Source: Bacteroidaceae bacterium (GTDB lineage: Bacteria > Bacteroidota > Bacteroidia > Bacteroidales > Bacteroidaceae). From it: a stretch of DNA of 48,013 bases. How positions within the stretch are numbered: the first letter of the stretch is position 1; each line of letters begins with the position of its first letter. A program made the translations under genes and the position numbers. Location of the stretch: assembly GCA_024401115.1 (NCBI GenBank), contig JAKSLP010000019.1:1-48013 (forward strand). Reading direction: 5' to 3'. Under the pieces are notes generated by a model. It did no database searches. It had not been told where the DNA came from and saw nothing but the letters and a program-made list of their open reading frames with translations. Below are positions 27,301 through 36,814 of the stretch, in pieces.

Positions 27301-27561
27301 TTCAGCGACCGCTGGAAGATTTCGAACGAGTGCTCTATTCTATATAAGGTGAACGGCCAAATGGTGGTGCGAAGACCCGACCGAGTGATGATTGGTCAGG
27401 ATAAAGTGGTGGTGGTGGACTTTAAGTTCGGTAAGCCGGAACCCGAGCACCACGAACAGGTGAAGGGTTACCTGCAACTGATGAAGCAGATGGGCTATCC
27501 CCAGGTGGAGGGCTATCTGTGGTATGTTTATAAGAATGAAATTGAGGAGGTTAAAGGATGA
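24319..27561 (+). CDS. addA: AddA-like helicase-nuclease (UvrD/REP superfamily 1)
   Basis: The 1080-residue product is a DNA helicase with a C-terminal nuclease, probably the AddA subunit that processes double-strand breaks for recombination. Walker A ASAGTGKT is at 9-16, then AVTFTNKATAEMKERI (about 39-54), DEFQDTSRMQWN (Walker B), GDIKQSIYRWRNG and the helicase motif NLLYVAFTRPK. At the C-terminus, VVVVDFKFG with RRPDRVM forms a PD-(D/E)XK nuclease site, followed by a Gln-x3-Tyr-like motif (QVKGYLQLM). Its last four bases overlap the next start (ATGA), so the pair is translationally coupled. Confidence 0.88.
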   Translation: MGNLVIYRASAGTGKTFTLAVEYIKLLIQSPGNYRNILAVTFTNKATAEMKERILSQLYGIANQLPDSDAYFQRIDQDLGLGEMIIRENARVALHNILHDYSFFHVETIDSFFQTVMRNLAHELQLSNNLTVDLDQKAAIAEAVDEMMEQLTPGTPEIEWIMEAIADQIDNNKNWNISRPLKDFALNLFAEPYQKNSQQLDKILTNEFTQQYKKGLRTLMQNAKEELMEFYHAYKDSLEGYGMTGDWFANKNSNGFFSFFNKIGNGVTDMEDITGKWVQKFLESPDNWPNKALKGDEKNRFMEIVRNEWHPMMTECFKRLKGLNYKINTCSLLLKNMNELRLLNVIHSCMIDINQRTNRFLLADTNQLLNSLIQESDAPFIYEKLGTQLKHVMIDEFQDTSRMQWNNFRSLLVECLSSAEESSLIVGDIKQSIYRWRNGDWSILANMDREQLPGHIVQEYLDTNRRSMGNIIYFNNLFFENLRSLMLTMAAEEGLDVDQIAKAYEKVEEQKILKSKRNLGYVNVTLINTNKGDGEKLDYAEETLNRVGDLITGMREKGIPYSDMAILVRAKTKNVPLVAKHFSEHYPDIPLVSDEAFKLGASKAIRLIIHALSLLLDPNNNLSLVMVINGYLNQVQNREVSIARITGQLNKEENLLWTVLPEGFMPEREKLLLLPLYELVERIISLFRVNEIPDQQAYLYTFLDELNQFTKEQPNDIPTFLTYWEETLMEKTIPSGKVKGIRIMSIHASKGLEFNHVIIPFCDFPLEQSGDMLWCKPAEEPMNQLPVAPISFSKSMKDSQFSEEYKNEKLQQWIDNMNLLYVAFTRPKCNMYIMGRLSVSKSAGVAKSNVSGLIFHALEGNAKEVGNEDFVYECGEFYLPEKKTEEQSKNPLLQQPDNREAVWTTTHPKLEFRQSNQSQQYLDRQQEDYEEDTQEEYIRQGLLLHRIFSTLHTTADVEPVLKDLEQEGLIGKKRIGQLRKLIERGLSNPQIRDWFSDRWKISNECSILYKVNGQMVVRRPDRVMIGQDKVVVVDFKFGKPEPEHHEQVKGYLQLMKQMGYPQVEGYLWYVYKNEIEEVKG

Positions 27562-30491
27562 ATACATTTCTGCAATACGTTGCCCAAGATTTACTGAACA
27601 CCTATGGCACCAACCTACAAGATCTGGTGGTGGTGTTCCCCAATAAGCGTGCCAACCTGTTCCTGAACGAGCATCTGGCGCTTAAGGCCGACCAGCCGCT
27701 CTGGGCTCCCACCTATATGAGTATTGCGGACCTGTTCCGCAGTTTCTTGAACCTTCAGGTGGGTGACCATATCCAGTTGGTGTGCCTGCTGTATCAGACC
27801 TATCTGCAGGTGACCGGACGTACCGAGACGGACGAGTCGCTAGACCAGTTCTTCGGCTGGGGCGAGATTCTGCTGGCCGACTTTGACGATGTGGACAAGA
27901 ACATGGTGGATGCCCATCAGCTGTTTCGCAATCTGAGGGAGCTGAAGGAACTGGATGCCGACACCCGGAGCTATCTGAGTGAAGAGCAACTGGAAGTACT
28001 GGGACAGTTCTTCGAGAAGTTCCGCTTTGACGAGACCAGCCTGCAGCAACGCTTTGCCAACCTATGGAATGTGCTGGGCCAGCTGTACGACCTGTATAAC
28101 GCCCAACTGGAGTTGCAGGGCATCCAGTACGAAGGTGCCCTTTACCGCAAGGTTTTCAACGAGTTGGATGACACCCAACTGACCGCCAAGTGCTATGTGT
28201 TTGTGGGATTCAACGTGCTGGATAAGGTAGAGGAAGAACTTTTCTCGAAGTTGCAGGCCAAGGGAAAGGCCCGCTTCTACTGGGATTACGACCGCTACTA
28301 TCTGGACCTGAGCAAGAAGGTGAATACCATGGAGGCCGGACATTTTCTGGCCCGCAACGTGCGTAAGTTTGGCAATGCCCTACCCGAGGAATGCTTCCAG
28401 AGCATGCGTGCCCCTAAGCGTGTGGAATATGTATCGGCTCCTACCGAGAGTGCCCAGGTGCGCTATGTGAACCCCTGGCTGCAGCAGAACCTGACCGCCA
28501 ACGCCAAGGAAACGGCTGTGGTGTTGTGCAACGAGCACCTGCTGGAACCGGTTCTGCATGTGCTGCCCGACTGCAGCATTAACATCACCATGGGTTTCCC
28601 GCTGAGCGACACCCCGATGTTCAGCTTCGTTCAGGCATTATGCAACTTATACTTAGAGGGTTACAGCATTCAGACCAACTGCTACCGTCTGGAGCATGTC
28701 ACCCAAGTGATGCTGCATCCGTATACCCGCATACTGGCTCCCCAATGTACGGAGATTCTGAATGATCTGCGCAAGAAGAAGCATTTCCTGGTCAAGCCCG
28801 AGGAACTGCATACCGAGGATGGACTGAAACCGCTGTTCCCGGTACTGCTATGCGACTGCTCCCCTATCACCTATGTGCTGCAAGCTGTGGAGCGTGTGGC
28901 ACAGGAGTGGGAAAAGCAGAAGGAGCATCTGGACAGCACCTTCTCGCCTCTGTATCAGGAGGCTCTGTTCAAGACCTATACCCTATGCAACCGCCTGAAC
29001 AGTCTGGTGGAGGACGGCCTATTAACCGTGAATACCAAAACGTTATGCCGGTTCCTGTTCCAGCTGATGAACAGCCAGAGCATTCCGTTCCATGGCGAGC
29101 CGGCCATCGGTCTGCAGGTGATGGGTGTGCTGGAAACCCGCAACCTGGATTTCAAGAATGTCATCATGCTGTCGGTCAACGAGGGTATGCTGCCCAAGAG
29201 TGGAGCGGAAGCCAGTTTCATTCCGTACAACCTCCGTAAGGCGTTCGGCATGACACTCATCGAGCAGAAGATGGCTGTCTATGCCTATTACTTCTACCGC
29301 CTGCTGCAACGGGCAGAACATGTTACCTTATTATATAACAACAATACCCAGGGATTGCAGAAGGGTGAGATGAGCCGATTTATGCAGCAGTATCTCATCG
29401 AACATCCTGAGAATCATACCGTTCAGCAGATTGCCCTGAACACCCCGATGACAGCCGATACCGTAACGCCTCTCGAGGTGGAGAAGACCGAGGCGATGGT
29501 GAATCAGATGCTGGAGTCGAACAAGCTGCACACCCTATCGCCATCGGCCCTGAACACGTACATCAACTGCCCGCTGAAGTATTATTTCCAGTATGTGGCT
29601 AAGATGAATGTGGAGGAAGAGGTGACAGACGAGATAGACGTGGCCCTGTTCGGTACCCTGTTCCACCGTTGTTGCGAGCTGGTGTATATGGACATGATGC
29701 GTATCGACAACGGAGAGATTCGGGCGAGCTATATTGAAGACGTGCTGAAGAATGAGGCCAAATTGATGGCTATCGTGCAGATTGCCCTGAAGGAGAACCT
29801 GTTTCTGGTGGCTGCCGAAACGGACCTGAAGGAGAACTCACCCGAGTATATGGAGTTTATCCGGAAGGCTCCGATGCCTTTATTGAACGGTTCGCAGACC
29901 ATTGTGGAATCGGTGATTTTCAAATATTTAAAGAAGCTTTTAGAGAGCGATAAGCAGATTGCTCCCTTCCGTATCTTAGGTTTGGAGAAGAACGTGAGGT
30001 CGACCATTACCGTATCTATTGACGGCCAGGATGTTACCATCCGCATAGGCGGTAACATCGACCGCTTGGATGAGTTTACCACCGAAGAGGGTGTGCGTAC
30101 CATCCGGGTGGTGGATTACAAGACCAGCACCACCCCTAATAAGGCACGAAGTGTGGAGGAGCTGTTTGACAGCAGCAAGGAGCACAGGCCGTACCACATC
30201 CTGCAGACGATGTATTATGCCATTCAGGTGAATGACAGCGGATTGAATCCTAATCATCTGGCATTGGCGCCATCGCTTTTCTATATCACTCAGGCGAATG
30301 AGGAGTATCGTCCGGAGGTGTGCATCGGTAGTGATCCGGTTCTGGATTTTGCCGGGCAGTATCAGGAGGAGTTCATGGATCGCCTGAAAGTGGAGCTCCA
30401 TGACATGTATAGTGTGAATGTGCCATTCCGGCAAACACTTCATGAGCATAATTGCCAGTATTGTGATTTTAAAACCTTGTGTCTGAAATGA
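27558..30491 (+). CDS. addB: AddB-like subunit, PD-(D/E)XK nuclease with iron-sulfur cluster
   Basis: The 977-residue product is the partner of the upstream helicase-nuclease. The N-terminal part resembles an inactive helicase domain. The region VVVFPNKRANLFLNEH has no GKT Walker A, so ATP hydrolysis is not expected here. The C-terminus is a PD-(D/E)XK nuclease: LSPSALNTYINCPLKYYFQY, FGTLFHRCCE, IGGNIDRLDE and VVDYKTS. The Cys in NCPLKYY and the final HNCQYCDFKTLCLK cluster are placed like the 4Fe-4S ligands of AddB. Together the two genes would provide the Bacteroidetes counterpart of RecBCD. A hairpin but no strong terminator follows. Confidence 0.87.
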   Translation: MNTFLQYVAQDLLNTYGTNLQDLVVVFPNKRANLFLNEHLALKADQPLWAPTYMSIADLFRSFLNLQVGDHIQLVCLLYQTYLQVTGRTETDESLDQFFGWGEILLADFDDVDKNMVDAHQLFRNLRELKELDADTRSYLSEEQLEVLGQFFEKFRFDETSLQQRFANLWNVLGQLYDLYNAQLELQGIQYEGALYRKVFNELDDTQLTAKCYVFVGFNVLDKVEEELFSKLQAKGKARFYWDYDRYYLDLSKKVNTMEAGHFLARNVRKFGNALPEECFQSMRAPKRVEYVSAPTESAQVRYVNPWLQQNLTANAKETAVVLCNEHLLEPVLHVLPDCSINITMGFPLSDTPMFSFVQALCNLYLEGYSIQTNCYRLEHVTQVMLHPYTRILAPQCTEILNDLRKKKHFLVKPEELHTEDGLKPLFPVLLCDCSPITYVLQAVERVAQEWEKQKEHLDSTFSPLYQEALFKTYTLCNRLNSLVEDGLLTVNTKTLCRFLFQLMNSQSIPFHGEPAIGLQVMGVLETRNLDFKNVIMLSVNEGMLPKSGAEASFIPYNLRKAFGMTLIEQKMAVYAYYFYRLLQRAEHVTLLYNNNTQGLQKGEMSRFMQQYLIEHPENHTVQQIALNTPMTADTVTPLEVEKTEAMVNQMLESNKLHTLSPSALNTYINCPLKYYFQYVAKMNVEEEVTDEIDVALFGTLFHRCCELVYMDMMRIDNGEIRASYIEDVLKNEAKLMAIVQIALKENLFLVAAETDLKENSPEYMEFIRKAPMPLLNGSQTIVESVIFKYLKKLLESDKQIAPFRILGLEKNVRSTITVSIDGQDVTIRIGGNIDRLDEFTTEEGVRTIRVVDYKTSTTPNKARSVEELFDSSKEHRPYHILQTMYYAIQVNDSGLNPNHLALAPSLFYITQANEEYRPEVCIGSDPVLDFAGQYQEEFMDRLKVELHDMYSVNVPFRQTLHEHNCQYCDFKTLCLK

Positions 30492-30493
30492 AT

Positions 30494-30519
30494 GAAGGGG
30501 ACTTGAAAAAGCCCCCTTC
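30494..30519. terminator. Hairpin between convergent addB and ABC-F gene
   Basis: GAAGGGG (30494-30500) pairs with CCCCTTC (30513-30519). A strong T run is missing on either side, so it may be a weak or Rho-assisted stop. Confidence 0.45.
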
Positions 30520-30521
30520 AA

Positions 30522-32402
30522 TTATTCTATCTCCGATAACTCCAACCACCGCATGGTCTTCTCATCCAACTCATCATTGAGTTCAGGAAGACGTTTGCTG
30601 AGTCGGGTAATCTCATCCACATCAGCCATACCGCCACAGAGGGCATCCTCTATCTTTTTCTTCTCCTCTTCCAGGGCAGCAATGTCAAGTTCCAGTTGCT
30701 CAAACTCGCGCTTCTCCTTAAAGGTCATCTTGCGCTTGTCGTTCAGGCGGACACGCTGGGTCTTCTCGGATTCATCGTCCTGCTTCTTGGCCTGCTGTTG
30801 CTTGGCCTGCTGACTGGCATCCTTCCAACCTCTGTACTCGGTATAATTTCCCGGGAAATCACGGATATCGCCCTGGCCGTTGAATACCAGCATGTGATCC
30901 ACCACCTTATCCATAAAGTAACGGTCGTGACTTACCACAATCACGCAACCCTTGAACTGCTGCAGGTATTCCTCCAGAATCTGCAAAGTCACAATATCCA
31001 GGTCGTTGGTAGGCTCATCCAGAATCAGGAAATTCGGATTCTTCATCAGAACGGTACACAGGTACAGGCGTCTCTGCTCACCACCACTCAACTTATACAC
31101 ATAGCTGTGCTGCTTCTCGGGCGAGAACAGGAAATGCTGCAGCAACTGCATGGCTGTGAGTCGCTTACCGTTTCCTAAATCAATATAATCAGCAATATCA
31201 GTAATGATATCGATAACCTTCTTGCTCTGGTCGAACTGCAAGCCCTCCTGCGAGTAATAGCCGAAACGGACGGTCTCGCCAATCTCTAGCGAACCGCTAT
31301 CGGGCTGGATATAGCCCTGGAGCAACTTGATGAAGGTGGATTTTCCGGTACCGTTATTACCCACGATACCCATCTTCTCGTAACGGGCAAAGATATAGCT
31401 GAAATCATCCAGGATGATGCGGTCGTCAAAACGCTTGCACAGATGGTCGGCCTCGAAAATCTTACTGCCAATGTAACTGCCCTTCATGTTCAGTTGCACG
31501 TTATCATTATTGATCCGTTGCTTGGCCACCTTCTCCAGCTCATAGAAAGCCTCCTCACGATAACGGGCCTTATGACCACGGGCCTGAGGCATGCGTCTCA
31601 TCCAGTCCAACTCGGTACGATACAGGTTGTTGGCCTTGGTAATCTCAGCATTCAGTTGGTCGATACGCTCCTGCTTCTTCTCCAGGTAGAAGCTATAATT
31701 ACCCTTGTAGCTGTAAATCTGCCGGTTATCCAGTTCGTAAATCTCATTGCACACCCTATCCAGGAAGTAACGGTCGTGAGTTACCATAAGCAGACTCAGG
31801 TTGCTGCGATGCAGGTAATCCTCCAGCCACTCCACCATCTCCAAATCCAGGTGGTTGGTAGGCTCGTCTAGGATAAGCAACTGAGGTTCGGTAATCAGCA
31901 CATTGGCCAGGGCCACACGCTTCAGCTGTCCACCGCTCAACTGCCCGATAGGTTGGTCGAAGTCATGAATCTTAAGCTGAGAAAGAATCTGCTTGGCACT
32001 TTGCTCGTAATCCCAAGCCTTCAGGTGCTCCATCTGGTCCAGTAACTTCTCCAAGCCCGGATTGCCCGGAGTCTCCATGCATTTCTCATAGTCACGGATC
32101 AGTTCCGTCACCTCATTACCGTGATGGAAACAAGCCTCTAATACAGTAAGTTCGGCAGGATACGAGGGACTCTGCTCCAGATATCCCACGGACAAGTCAC
32201 GCCTATAGATGATGTCACCACCATCCTTACCCTCCTTACCCGAGAGGATATTCAGCAAGGTAGTCTTACCCGTTCCGTTCTTGGCAATCAAGCCCACCCG
32301 CTGTCCCTCGGCAATACCAAAGGACAGGTTCTCGAACAGGACCAGGTCGCCAAAGGATTTACTCAATCCCTCAACCTGCAAATACGGATTGACAGCAGCC
32401 AT
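30522..32402 (-). CDS. uup: ABC-F ATPase, Uup type
   Basis: This cytoplasmic protein has two ABC domains and no membrane segments. The ABC-F class acts on the ribosome or at DNA repair intermediates. In 626 residues I see Walker A GLIAKNGTGKTTLLN and MGIVGNNGTGKSTFI, signatures LSGGQLKRVAL and LSGGEQRRLYL, and Walker B LLILDEPTNHLDLE and FLILDEPTNDLDIV. An inter-domain linker lies at about 240-310. A C-terminal helical coiled-coil domain (about 545-626) matches the Uup tail. It belongs to a leftward operon with a DUF3805/3806 gene, overlapping its stop codon by one base. Confidence 0.92.
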   Translation of the reverse strand: MAAVNPYLQVEGLSKSFGDLVLFENLSFGIAEGQRVGLIAKNGTGKTTLLNILSGKEGKDGGDIIYRRDLSVGYLEQSPSYPAELTVLEACFHHGNEVTELIRDYEKCMETPGNPGLEKLLDQMEHLKAWDYEQSAKQILSQLKIHDFDQPIGQLSGGQLKRVALANVLITEPQLLILDEPTNHLDLEMVEWLEDYLHRSNLSLLMVTHDRYFLDRVCNEIYELDNRQIYSYKGNYSFYLEKKQERIDQLNAEITKANNLYRTELDWMRRMPQARGHKARYREEAFYELEKVAKQRINNDNVQLNMKGSYIGSKIFEADHLCKRFDDRIILDDFSYIFARYEKMGIVGNNGTGKSTFIKLLQGYIQPDSGSLEIGETVRFGYYSQEGLQFDQSKKVIDIITDIADYIDLGNGKRLTAMQLLQHFLFSPEKQHSYVYKLSGGEQRRLYLCTVLMKNPNFLILDEPTNDLDIVTLQILEEYLQQFKGCVIVVSHDRYFMDKVVDHMLVFNGQGDIRDFPGNYTEYRGWKDASQQAKQQQAKKQDDESEKTQRVRLNDKRKMTFKEKREFEQLELDIAALEEEKKKIEDALCGGMADVDEITRLSKRLPELNDELDEKTMRWLELSEIE

Positions 32403-33232
32403 TACAGTAACGCCTCAATTTCTGCCTTGATACGGGCAAATTCCTCCTCCAGAACGCAAGGCTCACCATTGCGCTTCTTGTCCCAAACCAGAATCATAGG
32501 ATCCATATAGAAAGAGGTGCCGTTAAAGTGCAACGATGGATACTCCTTATTGCCACGGATGCAAGTCACCCACTCCATACCATCCATCTCGTTGGTCAGA
32601 ATCACGCCAAAAGTCAGGCCGATAGCCTCCCAAGTCTCGCGCTGGCCATCAGCAAACAAGCCGTCTGAGATGCATTGCTGGAGCAACTTAATATCCTGAT
32701 ATACACCTGTAAAATCCTTCTTGTACTGCTTCTTCAGGGTCTTGGTCACCCAATCGTAAGCCTCGTCAATCTGGTGAATCTCCCACACACGGACAGGGAT
32801 ATACTCCTTAGGGTAACGCTTGCGCTCGTCACGAATCTCCAGGCTGGCCACCACCTGCTCCAACACCATGTAAGGGAAGCCCTTAGGCGAAGTGAAAGAC
32901 AGTTCCACCACCGTATTCTGGTAGCCGCACACCACAGTCTGGCATACGTAATCCTTGCCCTCCTCGGTAAAGTTCTCTACAGAAGAAATGCACTCCCAAC
33001 GGCCCATCAGCACCTTCTTGGCACCCGGATACTGACGAAGCTCCTCCTTCATCACATTCTCGGCATAACGGGGAGAAGCATCCTTGGAAGCCGAGGCACG
33101 AAGATTGCCCGTCCAGCGGTTGGGGTTATAAAACAGGAAGCTGCCTTCCTCATCCTCAAACTCAAAAAAGTCTCCAGGGTACTCGATGGAGAACCATCCC
33201 CCAGGAGAGATGAATTTCTTTGTTTCTTTCAT
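32402..33232 (-). CDS. DUF3805/DUF3806-like protein, function unknown
   Basis: The 276-residue product has no signal peptide or membrane helix. It resembles the paired DUF3805 and DUF3806 domains of Bacteroidetes: an N-terminal beta-rich half starting FISPGGWFSIEYPGDFFEFED and a C-terminal half with WVTKTLKKQYKKDFTGV and GMEWVTCIRGNKEYPSLHF. I recognise the families by sequence feel, not by a search. The gene lies between the ABC-F gene and a transglutaminase-like gene in one tight leftward operon (20-bp gap upstream, one-base overlap downstream). Its function cannot be stated. Confidence 0.75.
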   Translation of the reverse strand: MKETKKFISPGGWFSIEYPGDFFEFEDEEGSFLFYNPNRWTGNLRASASKDASPRYAENVMKEELRQYPGAKKVLMGRWECISSVENFTEEGKDYVCQTVVCGYQNTVVELSFTSPKGFPYMVLEQVVASLEIRDERKRYPKEYIPVRVWEIHQIDEAYDWVTKTLKKQYKKDFTGVYQDIKLLQQCISDGLFADGQRETWEAIGLTFGVILTNEMDGMEWVTCIRGNKEYPSLHFNGTSFYMDPMILVWDKKRNGEPCVLEEEFARIKAEIEALL

Positions 33233-33253
33233 TCCTATATAAGGTTCTATGTA

Positions 33254-34459
33254 TTAACGTCCTATGGATTGCACCTTAGCTCTTGTCTCCTTGCTGATTT
33301 TCAAGAACATATAATTAGGTAAATCCTCTTCAATATTCGTCTCGTGCTCCGCATACTTGCGGCTGGCATACTCCTTGGCCTTCTCGAATGTCAGTTTCGA
33401 CATCTCGCTCTGACTCTTGCCCTCGCTGATGGAATCCAGGTTCTCGTCCGGGAAATAATCGTCCAGACGCACATCGCCCAGCATGGTAGTCTCCAGCAGA
33501 TGCAGGTTCTCCTGCTGCTTATCGCTATAGTAACCCACGAACATATGCCCAGGGATGCGGATTAAAACCGGTTCGATGTTGATGGCACGCAGCAGGGAAG
33601 CCATCAGCACACTACCGTCCACACAGTTGATCTGCGAGGAATCCAGGGCATCGTCCAATGTACGCACACGCTGGCTGTACACCACATTGCTGGACAGGCT
33701 GGTATTCGAGATGGAACTGTAGGAGAAATTCCGTTTCTGAAGCATGTACCACAGGGCATACACCTGCTTGTCCACCTGCGACTCGCCCTGCTGAAGGCCC
33801 ACAAAGCGCTTCACGATACGGGTGTTGAGGGCCTCGCGGAGCAACTGGTCCAGCATGGGATGCTCCTCATTGACATAGGCGGCAAAGAAAATGCTGGTCT
33901 CGTGAAAGTTCATCTTATCATCCCGGTAGCCCAACAGGCACTCATTGATGCTGCGAACCGAGAACGTGGCATTTTTCAGCACCGGCTTATCCCGCCCGAT
34001 GGTCACCTCGATAGGAACCGTCACAGGCTCAGCCTGATTGTTCAATCGCAACGCCTCGAACCGCCACAGCACATCCGGATAAAGCGTATATTCCACATTC
34101 TTCTCCGGAAGGACAAAATCCGAAACCGAGCGGTCCCAGAAAGGCGTCTCACCCACCTCGATATGCACCTTGGTCATGCGGTGAGGGGCAGTAATGCGGA
34201 TACCGAACTCATTGGCCGGATTACCCAGTTCATGACTGCTGAACCCATCTATCACCCGGGTACCGGTGGTGGCTGTGGAATAAATGGCAGAAGGGAAAAT
34301 GTTACCGCCCAGCGTACTGTGAACCGAAAAAGCATCGGTCTGCTGCCTATGCCTCAGGTAATAAAAGGCACCGGCAACCAGCAGTATAACAAACAGAAAA
34401 GCGGATGTGTACTGCCAGAAACGGATGTTGTTCAGTAATGTTGCGAATTTACGGTTCAT
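33254..34459 (-). CDS. Membrane-anchored transglutaminase-like protein
   Basis: The 401-residue product has one N-terminal membrane helix (about 17-34) and a large domain outside the cytoplasm. The C-terminal half carries a transglutaminase-like Cys-His pair: Cys279 in NCVDGSVLMASLLRA and His305 in IPGHMFVGYY, followed by ENLHLLETT. Proteins of this fold act as transglutaminases or cysteine peptidases, so the reaction is open. I chose ATG 34459. The frame also opens at a TTG four codons upstream, which is less likely. It is the first gene of the operon with DUF3805/3806 and the ABC-F protein. No strong TAnnTTTG promoter is visible; TAACTTTA at 34481-34488 is a weak match. Confidence 0.78.
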   Translation of the reverse strand: MNRKFATLLNNIRFWQYTSAFLFVILLVAGAFYYLRHRQQTDAFSVHSTLGGNIFPSAIYSTATTGTRVIDGFSSHELGNPANEFGIRITAPHRMTKVHIEVGETPFWDRSVSDFVLPEKNVEYTLYPDVLWRFEALRLNNQAEPVTVPIEVTIGRDKPVLKNATFSVRSINECLLGYRDDKMNFHETSIFFAAYVNEEHPMLDQLLREALNTRIVKRFVGLQQGESQVDKQVYALWYMLQKRNFSYSSISNTSLSSNVVYSQRVRTLDDALDSSQINCVDGSVLMASLLRAINIEPVLIRIPGHMFVGYYSDKQQENLHLLETTMLGDVRLDDYFPDENLDSISEGKSQSEMSKLTFEKAKEYASRKYAEHETNIEEDLPNYMFLKISKETRAKVQSIGR

Positions 34460-34574
34460 GCGTTTTTTCAAAATCGAGGATAAAGTTAGCCAAAAATATT
34501 GAATTTTAGGGCAAAAAAAGGCCGTAATTGCAAAAAAAGAGGAAAAACGATGAGGGATGTTTCAAAAAAAGGCG

Positions 34575-34582
34575 TATATTTG
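34575..34582 (+). promoter_or_regulatory. Predicted -7 element TATATTTG for rho
   Basis: TATATTTG matches TAnnTTTG. With a start near 34588 the rho leader would be about 170 nt (34588-34757). Confidence 0.55.
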
Positions 34583-34587
34583 CATCG

Positions 34588-34757
34588 CTAAATTAAAAAC
34601 ACGGGCTGAAAAATTCAACAAGACAGTCCAAGATTCAATAATTCGAATCTATTCGATTCAAGTTCAAGTAAATTCATTTTTAACTAAGCACCACAGGCAG
34701 AAACTGTGTCCGTATAGGGCATACCAGATACTGTTATGAGTGCACAATATTATCTGC
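34588..34757 (+). promoter_or_regulatory. Long 5' leader of rho
   Basis: This stretch is about 170 nt, AT-rich and repetitive, with many ATTCAA and TTCGA-type words. Long leaders serve autoregulation of rho in some bacteria. That role is inferred here. An overlapping 36-codon frame starts at ATG 34736 and ends inside rho, but has no supporting evidence. Confidence 0.35.
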
Positions 34758-36704
34758 ATGACAAATTACACCAAAATAGAGTTGGAAAACATGACTCTAG
34801 AACAGGTACAGGAAGTGGCAAAGGAACTGAATGTTTCTTTCTCTAATTCTGTAGAGAAAGGTTCACTGGTTTACCAGATTCTGGATGCCCAGGCAGAGAA
34901 GGCGGCTTCAAACACGGCTGCTGCTCCGGCTCCTACCCGTCGCAAGCGTATCGTCAAGACCAGCGAGAAAGTAAGAACCGTAAATGCCCAGGGAACCACC
35001 ATTGCTGCTGCCAAGCCAGTGGAAAAAACTGCTCCTAAGGCTGCTCCGGTTGCCGAACAGCCTGCCGAAGAACCGGTTCCAGCAAAGCCAACCCGTGCCA
35101 AGAAAGAGAAAACTGAGGAATCAGAAAAGCCTAAGGCTGAGAAGAAAACCACAAAGGCTGCTCCTGCCAAGCGCACCTCGAAGGCTAAGAAGACCAAGGA
35201 GGAGGATTTGACAGCAAGCGTTGCTGAGATTATGACAGAGGCCCCTGTTCAGGCTGAGCCGGTTGCCGAGCCAGTTGCTGTAGAGGCACCTGTTGAAGCT
35301 CCGGTAGAGGAAAAGCCAGTTGAGGTTCCTGCAGAACAGGCCGTAAAACCGGCTGAGCCTGCTGAGGATTTGAAGGATGTGGACTTTATTCCTATCGAGG
35401 AGATTCGCGTTACTCCAGAGAAGGCCATCCAGAACCGTGAGATGATCAACCGGTTCAACCGCAAGTTTGCCATGGCTACCGAGGCTGCTCACCAGCGTGC
35501 TGAGCAGAGAGCCGAGAAGGTGGAGCCAAAGGCCGAGCCTAAGCCAGAGCAGAAGCCAGTTAAGGAGGAGAAGAAAGTATACGACTTTAGTGGCATTATC
35601 AGCGGTAAGGGTGTACTGGAAGCCCTGAACGAGGGTTACGGTTTCCTGCGTTCCAGCGATTACAATTACCTCAGTTCTCCTGATGATATCTATGTAAGCC
35701 CTTCACAAATCAAGCTGTACGGTTTGAAGACCGGTGACGTGGTAGAGGGTGCCATCCGTCCTCCACGTGATGGTGAGAAGTACTTCCCACTGGTTAAGGT
35801 GGAGCGTATTAACGGACTGAACCCAGAACGTGTGCGCGACCGTATTCCATTCGAGCATCTTACTCCATTGTTCCCTGAGGAGAAGTTCAATCTGTGCGTA
35901 TATCCCCGTCCAAACCTTTCAGCCCGTGTGGTTGACCTGTTCTCGCCTATCGGTAAGGGACAGCGTGGTTTGATTGTGGCTCAGCCAAAGACCGGTAAGA
36001 CCATCCTGATGAAGGACATTGCCAATGCCATTGCTGCCAATCATCCTGAGGCATACCTGATTATGCTGCTGATTGATGAGCGCCCTGAGGAGGTTACCGA
36101 TATGGCACGTACCGTGAATGCCGAGGTTATCGCATCTACCTTTGATGAGCCTGCCGAGCGCCACGTGAAGATTGCCAATATCGTTTTGGAGAAGGCTAAG
36201 CGCCTGGTAGAGTGCGGTCATGATGTGGTTATCTTCCTGGATAGCATCACCCGTCTGGCCCGTGCCTATAACACCGTCTCTCCTGCCAGCGGTAAGGTTC
36301 TTTCCGGTGGTGTGGATGCCAATGCCCTGCAGAAGCCAAAGCGTTTCTTCGGTGCTGCCCGTAACATCGAAAACGGTGGTTCGCTGACTATCATCGCTAC
36401 CGCCCTGACCGATACCGGAAGCAAGATGGATGATGTCATCTTCGAGGAGTTCAAGGGTACAGGTAACATGGAGCTTCAGCTGGACCGTGGTCTGGCCAAC
36501 AAGCGTATCTTCCCTGCAGTTAACATTGTGGCAAGTAGCACTCGCCGTGATGACCTGCTGCACGACCAGTTCACCCTGGATAAGATGTGGATTCTGCGTA
36601 AGTTCCTGACCGATATGAATTCTATCGAGGCCATGAACTTTGTACACGACCGTCTGGAGCAGTCGCGTACCAACGAGGAGTTCCTGATGAGTATGAATCA
36701 ATAA
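34758..36704 (+). CDS. rho: Transcription termination factor Rho with long disordered insert
   Basis: Rho is the hexameric RNA helicase that ends transcription at unstructured RNA. I chose ATG 34758 ([12 protein letters not shown]), the internal Met of a frame that also opens at GTG 34740. The 648 residues comprise an N-terminal Rho-N helix (about 7-42), then a Lys/Ala/Pro/Glu-rich low-complexity region of about 230 residues. A cold-shock RNA-binding domain follows ([20 protein letters not shown], then [16 protein letters not shown]). The RecA-like ATPase has Walker [10 protein letters not shown] and Walker [12 protein letters not shown]. Bacteroides Rho carries a comparable disordered region reported to drive phase separation. 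No intrinsic terminator follows the gene, only a palindromic repeat. Confidence 0.95.
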   Translation: MTNYTKIELENMTLEQVQEVAKELNVSFSNSVEKGSLVYQILDAQAEKAASNTAAAPAPTRRKRIVKTSEKVRTVNAQGTTIAAAKPVEKTAPKAAPVAEQPAEEPVPAKPTRAKKEKTEESEKPKAEKKTTKAAPAKRTSKAKKTKEEDLTASVAEIMTEAPVQAEPVAEPVAVEAPVEAPVEEKPVEVPAEQAVKPAEPAEDLKDVDFIPIEEIRVTPEKAIQNREMINRFNRKFAMATEAAHQRAEQRAEKVEPKAEPKPEQKPVKEEKKVYDFSGIISGKGVLEALNEGYGFLRSSDYNYLSSPDDIYVSPSQIKLYGLKTGDVVEGAIRPPRDGEKYFPLVKVERINGLNPERVRDRIPFEHLTPLFPEEKFNLCVYPRPNLSARVVDLFSPIGKGQRGLIVAQPKTGKTILMKDIANAIAANHPEAYLIMLLIDERPEEVTDMARTVNAEVIASTFDEPAERHVKIANIVLEKAKRLVECGHDVVIFLDSITRLARAYNTVSPASGKVLSGGVDANALQKPKRFFGAARNIENGGSLTIIATALTDTGSKMDDVIFEEFKGTGNMELQLDRGLANKRIFPAVNIVASSTRRDDLLHDQFTLDKMWILRKFLTDMNSIEAMNFVHDRLEQSRTNEEFLMSMNQ

Positions 36705-36719
36705 TTAGCGCTTTGCGCT

Positions 36720-36798
36720 GTCAACAGACAACAGTCTACAGTCAACAGTCGCCATCCGGATATTTTCGTCCGTTGTCCGTTGTCCGTTGTCTGTTGTC
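36720..36798. repeat. Palindromic repeat, family D copy 1 (between rho and metY)
   Basis: The left arm (36720-36750) is built of CAACAGACAACAG-like units. The right arm (36768-36798) is built of GTCCGTTGTCC units. The two pair imperfectly over about 31 bp around a 17-bp centre (gccatccggatattttc). The element fills most of the 110 bp between the rho stop and the metY start. Confidence 0.8.
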
Positions 36799-36814
36799 AA
36801 AATAAAAAAAGATT

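Noticed and set aside
34736..34846. A 36-codon frame overlapping the start of rho
   Set aside because: No ribosome binding signal or conservation evidence; it is likely fortuitous.
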